In this document: in pieces, positions 1-7,700 of the stretch
Layout of the letters: the number at the start of each line of letters is the position of its first letter
How positions within the stretch are numbered: position 1 is the stretch's first letter
NCBI GenBank assembly: GCA_964533705.1
Contig: CAZHMN010000002.1
Span: 28,608 to 92,607 of the forward strand
Reading direction: 5' to 3'
Origin: CAZHMN01 sp964533705
GTDB lineage: Bacteria > Electryoneota > B3-LCP
Length of the DNA stretch: 64,000 bases
The notes under the pieces: model-generated
The model's input: only the letters and a program-made list of their open reading frames with translations
Databases searched by the model: none
What the model was told of the DNA's origin: nothing
Made by a program: the position numbers and the translations under genes

Positions 1-858
1 TTGCCCAATCTCTTGCATACCGAAGATCTGTCCGTCGCGGGATTGGAACCGGCGGATCTATCGTTAATCGGCAAGGCCATAAACCTCCGGGAAGGTGATA
101 CCGGCGTTATCACCTGGGGAACGGCGGACGATACTCAGACTGCGGTGCAGGAGATCATCATTCGGGTGCAAGAGGCGTACGATGGCGTACAGAATGAAAC
201 ACGCCAGGCGCGCCGCGATGGTCTAACGGACTTCGAACGCATTCTTCCGGGGCCTGACCGGATGTATCCGGATACGGATTCGCCGCCAACCGCCATCGCT
301 CCTGAACGCGTTGAAAGGATTCGAAAGCTTCTCCCCCGCCCTCCCTGGTTGCTCCAGAAGGAATTCGAGAAGAAAGGAATACCCGTCCAGTGGGCCAAAT
401 GCCTTGCTGTACATAGCGATCGCGGCTTATTCGAGCGGATTACGAATCGAAACGACGTTAATCCGAAACTGGTCGCCTGGGTGTTCGTAGAATTGTCCAA
501 GCATTTAAGGCGCCGAGGCGTTCCCGTTGACAATTTAAAACCTGAGCACTGGGATAGGTTCGGAGAATTGATCGCTCAGAAACGCATCTACCGGGAAGGC
601 TGGCCCTTATTGATTTCTTACATGGCCGAACATCCGCAAGAAGATCCTGAAGATTTTCTGGCCGCCCAGAACATCACGCCCTTGAACTCTGAAATGCTTG
701 CGAAAACTGTGGCGGGAATTGCCGAGAAGCACCGTGGGACGAAGCTCTACGATGAGGAGAACTGGCCGACGGTTTTAATGGGGCAGGTGATGCGGGAATT
801 GCGGGGCCGAGCGCCCGGCGCACTGATCTGGGAGACGGTCAAGCAGCAATCCAGGTGA
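1..858 (+). CDS. gatE: Glu-tRNA(Gln) amidotransferase subunit E, archaeal type (3' part)
   Basis: This is the C-terminal 285 residues of a GatB/GatE-family protein; the frame is open to the first base, so the gene starts before the window. GatE is the tRNA-binding and kinase subunit of the GatDE complex, which converts Glu-tRNA(Gln) to Gln-tRNA(Gln). The fragment opens in what looks like the AspRS-like GAD insert (LPNLLHTEDL), followed by an ETRQA segment and LPGPDRMYPDTDSPP at about residues 81-95. That last motif matches the GatE form (LPG..RMYPETD) better than the bacterial GatB form (YFPDPDLPP). The rest fits the helical and YqeY-like tail. The gene ends convergently to the DUF1858 gene. 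The family is secure; the choice of GatE over GatB rests on the GAD-like segment and the RMYP motif. A partner gatD would have to lie outside the window. Confidence 0.8.
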   Translation: MPNLLHTEDLSVAGLEPADLSLIGKAINLREGDTGVITWGTADDTQTAVQEIIIRVQEAYDGVQNETRQARRDGLTDFERILPGPDRMYPDTDSPPTAIAPERVERIRKLLPRPPWLLQKEFEKKGIPVQWAKCLAVHSDRGLFERITNRNDVNPKLVAWVFVELSKHLRRRGVPVDNLKPEHWDRFGELIAQKRIYREGWPLLISYMAEHPQEDPEDFLAAQNITPLNSEMLAKTVAGIAEKHRGTKLYDEENWPTVLMGQVMRELRGRAPGALIWETVKQQSR

Positions 859-862
859 CAAT

Positions 863-887
863 GAAAAAGGGTCAGTCTTCGGACCCT
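863..887 (-). terminator. Rho-independent terminator of the DUF1858 gene
   Basis: AGGGTC (868-873) pairs with GACCCT (882-887). Read on the minus strand, the hairpin is followed by TTTTT at 863-867. It lies just beyond the stop of the minus-strand DUF1858 gene. Confidence 0.6.
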
Positions 888-920
888 CAGGGAATACAGA
901 ATTGTTGATGAGTTCCAGAG

Positions 921-1133
921 TTATTCAGCAGCCGCAGCGTTCAGATCGTCTAATAGTGTCTCTAAATCCTTAACGCTGTGGGTTTGGGCACCCATCCGAA
1001 TCGTTCCTGTGGTGGCGAGTTCACATTCCACGCAGTGCAGTTTATACTTGAGGAAAACCTTTTCCGTGTTCGGGAAACGCTTGATCACTTCAGAGATGTT
1101 CATGTCCGCGGTGATGAGGCGTTCTACTGACAT
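921..1133 (-). CDS. DUF1858 domain protein (ScdA-N-like, CxxC)
   Basis: A 70-residue protein that is almost entirely one DUF1858 domain, the fold also found at the N-terminus of ScdA-type iron-sulfur repair proteins and in small 'hybrid-cluster-associated redox disulfide' proteins. Visible hallmarks are the N-terminal ITADMNISEVIKRFP, the block VFLKYKLHCVEC with a CxxC pair at about residues 34-37, and a closing helix VKDLETLLDDLN. The biochemical role is not established; a redox or metal-linked function is usually inferred from the CxxC. The ATG is preceded by AAGGAG at good spacing. The gene has its own TTGACT-N17-TAATTT promoter and a terminator, so it is probably monocistronic. It diverges from the menA operon. 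Confidence 0.85.
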   Translation of the reverse strand: MSVERLITADMNISEVIKRFPNTEKVFLKYKLHCVECELATTGTIRMGAQTHSVKDLETLLDDLNAAAAE

Positions 1134-1162
1134 CGTTGAACTCCTTCGACTTGTTTGGACTA

Positions 1163-1191
1163 AAATTAATATTTCAAATGAGAAAAGTCAA
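1163..1191 (-). promoter_or_regulatory. Sigma-70-type promoter for the DUF1858 gene
   Basis: On the minus strand, TTGACT (1191-1186) is followed after 17 bases by TAATTT (1168-1163), about 30 bases before the ATG at 1133. The -35 continues as TTGACTTTT, the form also seen upstream of 6791, 53790 and 60583. Confidence 0.65.
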
Positions 1192-1313
1192 GAAGTTTCT
1201 GCAACATTGCGCCGAAAGCATCCAGATAGTGGAAATGGGGTCTATTCAGATATCATTGATGGACAAATTGCATAAATTCTCAACCAAGACTGATCAAAAG
1301 AAGGATACTGCCA

Positions 1314-2264
1314 ATGACACCCGCAAGCGAATTAGCCGCAATCCCGCCGAAAGGCAAAATATCAATTTGGCTGGAAGCGGTTCGTGCGCCCTTTTTTACG
1401 GCGGTTCTGGTTCCGGTTCTGTTAGCCTCCGTCATGGCCTGGCAGAACGGCTATCCAGTGCAGATCGGATATTTTTTCCTGACCTTGCTGGCTGCCGTCT
1501 TTCTTCAAGCCGGCACCAACGTGATGAACGATTACGCCGATCACATCAACACCTGTGACGATCGCAACACGGAATTCGTCCGCCCCTTCAGTGGCGGCAG
1601 CCGTATGATACAAAATGGCATTTTATCGCCTCAAGACGTGCTAACGGGCGCAATTGTGTTCTTAAGCGTCAGCACGGTACTGGGCTTGATCCTCGTGGCT
1701 CTACGCGGGCTTCCCATTTTCTACCTGGGGCTAGTGGGAACCTTTTGCGCTGTTTTCTATACGTTGCCGCCTTTCTACATCGCAGCTCGCGGTCTGGGAG
1801 AGTTGGTCGTGGGGCTTTGTTTCGGAACGCTGATGATGCTGGGTGCCTATTACGTTCAAGCGCAAACCTTCAGCGTAGAAGTCGTGGTGGCTTCCATCCC
1901 CGTGACTCTTCTGATTGCTGGCGTTCTCTACATCAACGAGTTCCCCGATTTTGTGGCTGACCGAGATAGTGGAAAACGGCATCTCGTCGTTCGCATGGGC
2001 AGACCGAGAGCTTTCTACGGATACGTTGCCATCATAGCGTTTACCTACATCTCCATTATCCTCGGAGTGATCGGTAATATCCTATCGCCCTTTACACTGA
2101 TCGCACTGTTGACCTTCCCCAAAGCGTTCAAAGCGATCCGGGTCGCCCGAGTGCACCACTCAGAATCACAGAAGCTCGTTCCCGCCAATGCCGCTACGAT
2201 CGCGGTGCATCTGACCACGGGACTATTGCTCAGTCTCGCATACGCGATTGACGCTCTTATTTAA
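1314..2264 (+). CDS. menA: 1,4-dihydroxy-2-naphthoate polyprenyltransferase (UbiA family)
   Basis: A 316-residue integral membrane protein of the UbiA prenyltransferase superfamily, most similar in pattern to MenA, which attaches a polyprenyl chain to 1,4-dihydroxy-2-naphthoate in menaquinone synthesis. The first aspartate-rich motif is NDYADHINTCDD (about residues 71-82) and the second is NEFPDFVADRDSGKRHL (about residues 208-224); these bind the Mg-diphosphate of the prenyl donor. Eight or nine hydrophobic segments fill the rest. The ATG has an AAGGA ribosome site 8 bases upstream. It leads a tight group with tldE and tldD (23-base spacings). Other UbiA prenyltransferases cannot be fully excluded, but the N-terminal RAPFFTAVLVPVLLAS is typical of MenA. 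Confidence 0.85.
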   Translation: MTPASELAAIPPKGKISIWLEAVRAPFFTAVLVPVLLASVMAWQNGYPVQIGYFFLTLLAAVFLQAGTNVMNDYADHINTCDDRNTEFVRPFSGGSRMIQNGILSPQDVLTGAIVFLSVSTVLGLILVALRGLPIFYLGLVGTFCAVFYTLPPFYIAARGLGELVVGLCFGTLMMLGAYYVQAQTFSVEVVVASIPVTLLIAGVLYINEFPDFVADRDSGKRHLVVRMGRPRAFYGYVAIIAFTYISIILGVIGNILSPFTLIALLTFPKAFKAIRVARVHHSESQKLVPANAATIAVHLTTGLLLSLAYAIDALI

Positions 2265-2287
2265 CTGCTATCTTACATCGGAGCAGA

Positions 2288-3628
2288 ATGATGGATCGCA
2301 ACCAGGCTGAATCAATCGTTCAGCGTACTCTATCGCATTCCGATGCGGCAGAAACCGAAGTGCTGCTATCGCACGGTGTGGAAAATCTGACTCGGTTCAG
2401 CGATAACGCCATCTCACAGAACGTAGCCCGTACTCTGTCCACCCTGACCGTCAAGGTGCACCTGGGCAGAAAGGTCGGCAGGGCGACCACGGATCAATTT
2501 AATGACGAATCCCTGAAACGCGCCATTGACATGGCCAAGAAGATCGCGGAACAACAGAAAGACGATCCGGAGCTTCTGCCGCTTGCGGGCGCGTCCGAAT
2601 TTGCAGAGATCAGGGCATATTATGAGAATACTGCTGCCTACAGCCCTGAAGAGAGAGCCGCCGCTATCGCCTCGCTGGTGGCGGAAATTACAGACCACAA
2701 TGCAAGCTCCGCCGGTATTTTCGCGACGGAAGCGGAATCCATCGCGCTGGGCAACTCAAACGGACTCTTCGGCTATTATCGAAGCACAAGTGCCACACTG
2801 TCCGCCACGGTCGAAGCAAACGGTGTCTCCGGTTGGGCCGAGGAAATCCACCGGGACGTGTCGAAAATTGACGTTAGCATCGTTGCTCGAACCGCTCTGC
2901 GGAAGGCACTTGACGCTCGTAATCCCATCCCCATAGATCCGGGCGAATATACCGTCGTCTTAGAGCCGGCAGCCGTTGCAGACCTGTTGATGTTCATGGG
3001 CTATGAAGGCTTCGGGGGATTGAACTACGTCGAAGGCCGCAGTTTCGTGTCGAATAAGATTGGCCAAAAAATATTAGGGGAGAACGTTACCATCGTGGAC
3101 GATGCTTACAGCGAGCTGAATCCCGGTCTTCCCTTCGATTTCGAGGGCCAACCCCGCCAGCGCCTGGTGCTGATCGAGAAGGGCGTCGCTCGGAACGTGG
3201 TGCATGACCGTCTTACAGCCGCACGGGCCGGCACGAAGACGACGGGTCATTCTCTGCCTCAACCTAATAGTTCAGGGCCTTTGCCCTTCAATCTGATGCT
3301 GGAGCCGGGAAACTCCAGCCTGAAAGAGATGATCGAATCTACAGAAAAGGGCATCCTGGTGACTCATTTTCACTACACGAACGTCATTGATCCGATACGG
3401 CTGACATTGACCGGCATGACGCGGGACGGAACGTTTTTGATCGAGAACGGCCGCATCACTAAACCGGTACGCAATATGCGTTTCACCGACAGTATCGTAG
3501 ATGCGTTCAATCGAATTGAATTGATCTCGAAAGATCGAAGAACTGCAGAAGCCTTTTTCGCCGGAAGTTACGTTGTGCCGGCGCTCAAAATCTCGAAATT
3601 CAACTTTTCCAGCGCCAGCGAATTTTAG
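2288..3628 (+). CDS. tldE: TldD/PmbA-family protein, TldE-type subunit
   Basis: A 446-residue member of the PmbA/TldD family. In the TldD-TldE heterodimer, TldD carries the zinc site while TldE/PmbA is the non-metal subunit; the complex degrades unfolded peptides and matures some ribosomally made peptides. This protein has no HExxxH motif, consistent with the TldE role. Typical sequence includes an N-terminal self-association region (VENLTRFSDNAISQNVARTL), a central GEYTVVLEPAAVADLLMFM and C-terminal GNSSLKEMIESTEKGILV. Two adjacent ATG codons are available (2288 and 2291); GGAG sits 4 and 7 bases upstream respectively, so the second is slightly favoured. tldD follows 23 bases downstream, supporting a working pair. 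Confidence 0.88.
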   Translation: MMDRNQAESIVQRTLSHSDAAETEVLLSHGVENLTRFSDNAISQNVARTLSTLTVKVHLGRKVGRATTDQFNDESLKRAIDMAKKIAEQQKDDPELLPLAGASEFAEIRAYYENTAAYSPEERAAAIASLVAEITDHNASSAGIFATEAESIALGNSNGLFGYYRSTSATLSATVEANGVSGWAEEIHRDVSKIDVSIVARTALRKALDARNPIPIDPGEYTVVLEPAAVADLLMFMGYEGFGGLNYVEGRSFVSNKIGQKILGENVTIVDDAYSELNPGLPFDFEGQPRQRLVLIEKGVARNVVHDRLTAARAGTKTTGHSLPQPNSSGPLPFNLMLEPGNSSLKEMIESTEKGILVTHFHYTNVIDPIRLTLTGMTRDGTFLIENGRITKPVRNMRFTDSIVDAFNRIELISKDRRTAEAFFAGSYVVPALKISKFNFSSASEF

Positions 3629-3651
3629 CCTCGACATACCGGGAGAATAAC

Positions 3652-5097
3652 GTGAAATCATTGGCCGAAAACGCCGTGGATACAGCCGTTAGATCAGGTG
3701 CATCCTACGCGGACATTCGCATCGTCGAAACGAAAAAGGAAAATATACTACTTCGAAACGGAAAGATCGCCGAGACGGACCTTTCCGAGGATCTGGGATT
3801 CGGTATGCGGGTTTTGGTTGATGGAGCCTGGGGATTCGCCTCGTCAGCCAAGTTGGACCCTGAGGAAATTCAGCGGGTCGTTTCCCTGGCCGTGAGCGTC
3901 GCAGAAGCGAGTTCAATGCTCAAAAAAGAGGATGTCCGATTGGCCCCGGAACCGGTTCATCGCGACATCTGGATTACGCCTTACCTCATTGACCCCTTTT
4001 CCGTTCCGATATCAGAAAAACTGGCTCTGCTGTCGGCGGTTGACGAAGAACTGCGCAAATCGCCGGAAATCGTCGTATCAACCGCCTCGATGTCCTTTCA
4101 GAAGAAAAGACAGTGGATGGCGACCTCAGAGGGCACCTTTATAGATCAGACGCTGATGCGTTCCGGAGCGGGCTTCTCAGCTACGGCGGTAAAAGATGGC
4201 GACGTGCAGGTTCGCAGTTATCCCAGTTCCTTTGGTGGACAATATATGAGCTGCGGGTATGAACTCGTTTTAGCCTTAAAACTCCTGGAAAACGCCTCCC
4301 AGATCCGCGAAGAAGCCGTGGCGCTGCTTTCGGCGGATACCTGTCCTTCGGGTAAAAAGGATCTGATCCTGGATAGCTCGCAACTGGCGCTCCAGATTCA
4401 CGAATCGGTCGGTCATCCTACCGAACTCGACCGGGTGTTGGGTATGGAAGCGAACTTCGCCGGGACCAGCTTTGCTACGCTGGATAAATTCAACGATTTT
4501 GAATATGGTTCACCCATCGTCAACCTGATTTGCGATAATACCGTTCCGGGCGGCCTGGCCACCACCGGTTACGACGATGACGGAGTGCGTTCGCAACGCT
4601 GGCCCATCGTCTCTGAAGGACGCTTCGTGGGTTACCAATACAACCGGGAGCTGGCACATAAGATTAATGCCGAGCGTTCGGTCGGCTCGAGCCGGGCGCA
4701 GGGTTGGTCGCACATCCCCATTGTCAGGAATTCAAATCTATCCCTGATGCCCGGCGATAAGACCTTTGATGAATTGATCTCCGGCGTTGATGAAGGAATC
4801 TACATGGCTGTGAACCGATCCTGGTCCATTGACCAGCGACGCCTGAATTTCCAGTTTAGTTGTGAGATCGGCTGGGAAATCAAGGGTGGCAAGTTGGGCA
4901 GGATGCTGAAAAATCCCAATTACCAGGGCATCACCTATGAGTTCTGGCGCTCGTGCGAGGCTATCGCCAATTCCGACTACTGGGTACTGTGGGGCGTTCC
5001 CAACTGCGGGAAAGGTCAACCCATGCAAGTCGTGGGGATGTCTCACGGGGCCAGCCCGGCATTATTCAGAAATATCACCGTTGGAGTGGGCAACTAA
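3652..5097 (+). CDS. tldD: TldD metallopeptidase subunit
   Basis: A 481-residue zinc peptidase of the TldD family. The metal motif HESVGH (residues 250-255) is the HExxxH signature of catalytic TldD, and is followed by PTELDRVLG and EANFAGTSF as in the family. The C-terminal GKGQPMQVVGMSHGASPALF is also typical. It should form a heterodimer with the TldE-type protein encoded just upstream and act on unstructured peptides. The start is a GTG preceded by GGGAG at about 6 bases. A strong terminator lies immediately downstream, closing the menA-tldE-tldD operon. Nothing in the surrounding genes looks like a modified-peptide precursor, so a housekeeping proteolytic role is the simpler reading. Confidence 0.92.
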   Translation: MKSLAENAVDTAVRSGASYADIRIVETKKENILLRNGKIAETDLSEDLGFGMRVLVDGAWGFASSAKLDPEEIQRVVSLAVSVAEASSMLKKEDVRLAPEPVHRDIWITPYLIDPFSVPISEKLALLSAVDEELRKSPEIVVSTASMSFQKKRQWMATSEGTFIDQTLMRSGAGFSATAVKDGDVQVRSYPSSFGGQYMSCGYELVLALKLLENASQIREEAVALLSADTCPSGKKDLILDSSQLALQIHESVGHPTELDRVLGMEANFAGTSFATLDKFNDFEYGSPIVNLICDNTVPGGLATTGYDDDGVRSQRWPIVSEGRFVGYQYNRELAHKINAERSVGSSRAQGWSHIPIVRNSNLSLMPGDKTFDELISGVDEGIYMAVNRSWSIDQRRLNFQFSCEIGWEIKGGKLGRMLKNPNYQGITYEFWRSCEAIANSDYWVLWGVPNCGKGQPMQVVGMSHGASPALFRNITVGVGN

Positions 5098-5118
5098 GGT
5101 CGCTGACCGTAAACAAAT

Positions 5119-5143
5119 AATCCGCCATAGGCGGATTTTTTTA
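5119..5143 (+). terminator. Rho-independent terminator after tldD
   Basis: AATCCGCC (5119-5126) and GGCGGATT (5130-5137) form a perfect 8-bp stem with a 3-base loop, followed by a T-run. It ends the menA-tldE-tldD operon. Confidence 0.9.
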
Positions 5144-5276
5144 TTTCACTGTTTTTTCGCTTCTTCCGTCTCCAATCCCATTCCTTCCCGAGATATTTGC
5201 ACGGAAGATAGTCTTTCAGGAAGCAATGGCTTAAGTGTAAATCCTCCTCGCCGCATGGTTATAATGCCCTTAAATA

Positions 5277-6791
5277 TTATACGACTTCCTCAGCGGTTTC
5301 TTGGTCTTCATCGGGGGTGGGTGAGATTGTGTGAGTCCGCGGCTGTGGAGCAACCGTGTAAAAGAACCTATCCTCCGGAGCGTGAGGGATTTTTTTACCT
5401 GGAGCGACTTTCTGCTTTAGACCTACGACCAGACCGCGGCTGTTGAATTCCCGTTCCGCCGTGTCGCGGATTCGTACCATTTCCTCAGCAGTGATTTCAT
5501 CGGTGGAGAGGCATCCTTCATGAGGCATGTACATCGGTTCGGGGTGTGGTAATATGCAGCCCATATTCTCCGCTTTTGCTCTGAGCCCCGTGCCGGCGTA
5601 CGGAACGGCCAGCGAAAAATCAAAATCATCAACTCCCAAACTACGCAATTTCCAGGCGAAATTCAGGGTTTCATAGACCTCTTCGAGCGTTTCACCGGGA
5701 TGGCCGATCGTGAAATGGCAGGAGACTTTTAGACCGGCTTCAAGCGATCTGGCAATGGCATGCTCCAGGATGAAAAGGTCCACTGGTTTCTCGAGAATTG
5801 AATTCAGGACTCTACGGCTGCCGGATTCGGGCGAAAAATGCAAGCGTTTGCCGCCGGATTCCATGACTTTAGCCAGGATTATTTCATCGAGAGCGGCCGG
5901 ATCCACTCCGTTTCGGGCCGTCCACTGAATCCGCAAATTTTCAGCCACTATCCCGCTGAGAAGTTGTTCAGCTGCCTCTCGATCCGAAAATAGGTTGTCG
6001 TCATCGAAGAAGAACTCTCTAACTCCGTAGAATTCGACAAGATGTTTCATCTCCTTAATAATATTACCAGTAGATTTTCGCCTTACCGTAGTCCCGTGTA
6101 CTCTTCCAAAGCTGCAGAAAGTACAGGGTTTCCCGCACCCTCTCGACGTAAACAGGGGTATGCCCCTCTTTCCACTGATTTTAAAAAACGCTTTCACCGG
6201 AATGAGATCGTATGCCGGTAAGGGAAGCGAATCAAGATTCTCAATAAAATGTGGATTAGGTCTGTTACTAACCACTCCGTTCTCTTTTCTATATGCAATC
6301 CCGTCCATTCGTTGGTAACTCTGTCCTCTTTCCAGACGAGCCAACAAACGTGGAAAGATTTCTTCCCCTTCCCCCAAAACCACAACATCCACTTCAGGCA
6401 CCGCCAGGGTGTCTTCAGGGGCGGCGCTGGGATGGTTTCCTCCGCAAACCACAAATATTTCAGGGTGAATCGCTTTTACCCAATTGGCTAACGATCTCAT
6501 CCTGGGCATCTGCGTTGTAAAGGGAACGGAAAAGCCCACTACCTGCGGGCGGAATCTTCGAATTTCAGCGGCTATCTCTTCTTCGGGTAGACCGATTTCG
6601 ATCCAGTTTCCTTCGATGCGCCAGCGCTGCCCCCATCCTGACGTGAGGGCATCAAGAAGCTTTACCTGATGGCCGGAAGCTCTCAGTGCTGAAGCAATAG
6701 AAGCCAAACCCACAGGCAAAAAGGGCAGTACCCTATCGGCACAGCGTTCGCTAACAATGCAGGATGGTTGAACAAGGAGAACTCTCATCAT
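5277..6791 (-). CDS. B12-binding-domain radical SAM protein
   Basis: A 504-residue class-B type radical SAM enzyme. The N-terminal 150 residues are a Rossmann-like B12-binding domain (RVLLVQPSC, PVGLASIASALRASGHQV, VVCGGNHPSAAPEDTL, VVLGEGEEIFPRLL). The radical SAM core follows with CGKPCTFC, cysteines at about 219, 223 and 226 in CxxxCxxC spacing for the 4Fe-4S cluster, and FFFDDDNLFSDR further on. Such proteins perform difficult methylations or rearrangements on lipids, tetrapyrroles or antibiotics; the substrate here is unknown. Two consecutive ATGs exist (6791, 6788); GGGG lies 2 and 5 bases upstream, so 6788 may be the real start. It stands alone behind its own promoter. Confidence 0.85.
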   Translation of the reverse strand: MMRVLLVQPSCIVSERCADRVLPFLPVGLASIASALRASGHQVKLLDALTSGWGQRWRIEGNWIEIGLPEEEIAAEIRRFRPQVVGFSVPFTTQMPRMRSLANWVKAIHPEIFVVCGGNHPSAAPEDTLAVPEVDVVVLGEGEEIFPRLLARLERGQSYQRMDGIAYRKENGVVSNRPNPHFIENLDSLPLPAYDLIPVKAFFKISGKRGIPLFTSRGCGKPCTFCSFGRVHGTTVRRKSTGNIIKEMKHLVEFYGVREFFFDDDNLFSDREAAEQLLSGIVAENLRIQWTARNGVDPAALDEIILAKVMESGGKRLHFSPESGSRRVLNSILEKPVDLFILEHAIARSLEAGLKVSCHFTIGHPGETLEEVYETLNFAWKLRSLGVDDFDFSLAVPYAGTGLRAKAENMGCILPHPEPMYMPHEGCLSTDEITAEEMVRIRDTAEREFNSRGLVVGLKQKVAPGKKIPHAPEDRFFYTVAPQPRTHTISPTPDEDQETAEEVV

Positions 6792-6838
6792 AACCCCGAT
6801 TACAGAACCTACCTCGAAGCTTAAATCTTTGGGCTTAT

Positions 6839-6867
6839 AAATTAGACTCTACCGGGGGAAAAGTCAA
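6839..6867 (-). promoter_or_regulatory. Sigma-70-type promoter for the radical SAM gene
   Basis: On the minus strand, TTGACT (6867-6862), a 17-base spacer and TAATTT (6844-6839). Transcription would start about 40 bases before the ATG. The -35 extends as TTGACTTTT. Confidence 0.65.
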
Positions 6868-7010
6868 GATTATTACACGAGTATTTGACCCCTCTGCCCC
6901 ATCATCGCCTTAAAAGCTGCAGGAGAAATTCAAAAAAATCAACTTCAGGTCTCAAGGATCGCGCGACTGAAACTGGGCCAATGAAGAGCGATTTAGCGGT
7001 CTCGACGCAA

Positions 7011-7028
7011 ACTGCCACTTACTGCCAC
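7011..7028 (+). repeat. Direct repeat ACTGCCAC x2, possible activator site
   Basis: ACTGCCAC occurs at 7011-7018 and 7021-7028, exactly 10 bases apart and so on the same helix face. It lies about 105-120 bases upstream of the sigma-54 promoter, the usual distance for an enhancer-binding-protein site. The assignment as an upstream activating sequence is inference from position only. Confidence 0.3.
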
Positions 7029-7131
7029 GATCCTGTCATTATTGCATATTATAACTGACCTGAGTGTGGAAAACTCGGATTTATATGAATCAGAGAGCCT
7101 TATGCATATATTTATCATGATGTTATATAAC

Positions 7132-7147
7132 TGGCACGACGCTTGCA
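7132..7147 (+). promoter_or_regulatory. Sigma-54 (-24/-12) promoter of hsp20
   Basis: TGGCACG (7132-7138), four bases, then TTGCA (7143-7147): an exact match to the sigma-54 consensus TGGCACG-N4-TTGCW, with the required GG-N10-GC spacing. The predicted start is near 7158, about 40 bases before the hsp20 ATG. It is the only site with this exact form found in the window. Confidence 0.88.
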
Positions 7148-7198
7148 TTTTTGGTTATCAAAAGGTAAAACAGTACAACAATCAAGGAGGATTAGAAA

Positions 7199-7612
7199 AT
7201 GTTAGTCAAATATCGCCCCATGGAAAACTGGCTGAGCCCTTTCGAGAGCTTCTGGCGCTCTGCCTATGGTAACGAGGAATGTTACCTGTCACCGCTCACC
7301 GACATTTTAGAGCGGAAAGATGAATACGTGCTTTACGCTGAAATGCCGGGCGTTAGCAAGGATGATTTCAAAGTTGAGTTGGACAATAACCTGCTCACCA
7401 TAAGCGGTAAGAAAAACATCCACGAGAAGAGGGAGGACGAACAATTCTACCGTGCCGAACGCCAGTGCGGTGACTACAAGCGAAGTTTCAGAATCGGCGA
7501 AGAAATTGATAAGGACAAGATCAGCGCCAAGTATGAAAACGGCGTGCTGGAAATCGTCCTGCCGAAAGCTGAGATAGCGAAACCAAAACAAGTTGAAATT
7601 CAGATCAAATAA
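7199..7612 (+). CDS. Small heat-shock protein, Hsp20/alpha-crystallin family
   Basis: A 137-residue cytoplasmic holdase chaperone that binds unfolding proteins and prevents aggregation. The alpha-crystallin domain spans about residues 40-130: it opens at PLTDILERKDEYVLYAEMPG, contains VELDNNLLTISGKK, and ends with the family signature YENGVLEIVLPK. The C-terminal tail AKPKQVEIQIK supplies an IxI-type motif (IQI) used for oligomer contacts. AGGAGG sits 8 bases before the ATG. Transcription is expected from the perfect sigma-54 promoter upstream, so an enhancer-binding activator should control it. A strong two-way terminator follows, making it a single-gene unit. Confidence 0.95.
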   Translation: MLVKYRPMENWLSPFESFWRSAYGNEECYLSPLTDILERKDEYVLYAEMPGVSKDDFKVELDNNLLTISGKKNIHEKREDEQFYRAERQCGDYKRSFRIGEEIDKDKISAKYENGVLEIVLPKAEIAKPKQVEIQIK

Positions 7613-7635
7613 CCCAGATTCACACAGGATCAAAA

Positions 7636-7672
7636 AAAGAGGCTGTCCCTTTCACATCGGGACAGCCTCTTT
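7636..7672. terminator. Bidirectional terminator between hsp20 and the C25 protein gene
   Basis: A perfect 14-bp inverted repeat, AAAGAGGCTGTCCC (7636-7649) with GGGACAGCCTCTTT (7659-7672), 9-base loop. A-rich and T-rich flanks let it serve both convergent genes. Confidence 0.9.
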
Positions 7673-7700
7673 GGCTTTTCTCAGATTTATCCGGCCGGAA

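Larger units (their letters stand above)
6792..7198. other. Intergenic region between radical SAM gene and hsp20
   Basis: About 400 bases without a convincing gene. It holds the minus-strand sigma-70-type promoter of the radical SAM gene (6839-6867), a direct repeat ACTGCCAC at 7011 and 7021, and a perfect sigma-54 promoter (7132-7147) for hsp20. A 76-codon frame across 7042-7272 overlaps the hsp20 start in another frame and has no ribosome site, so it is not called. Confidence 0.7.

Noticed and set aside
7042..7272. 76-codon plus-strand frame across the hsp20 promoter
   Set aside because: It spans the sigma-54 promoter and overlaps hsp20 in another frame.
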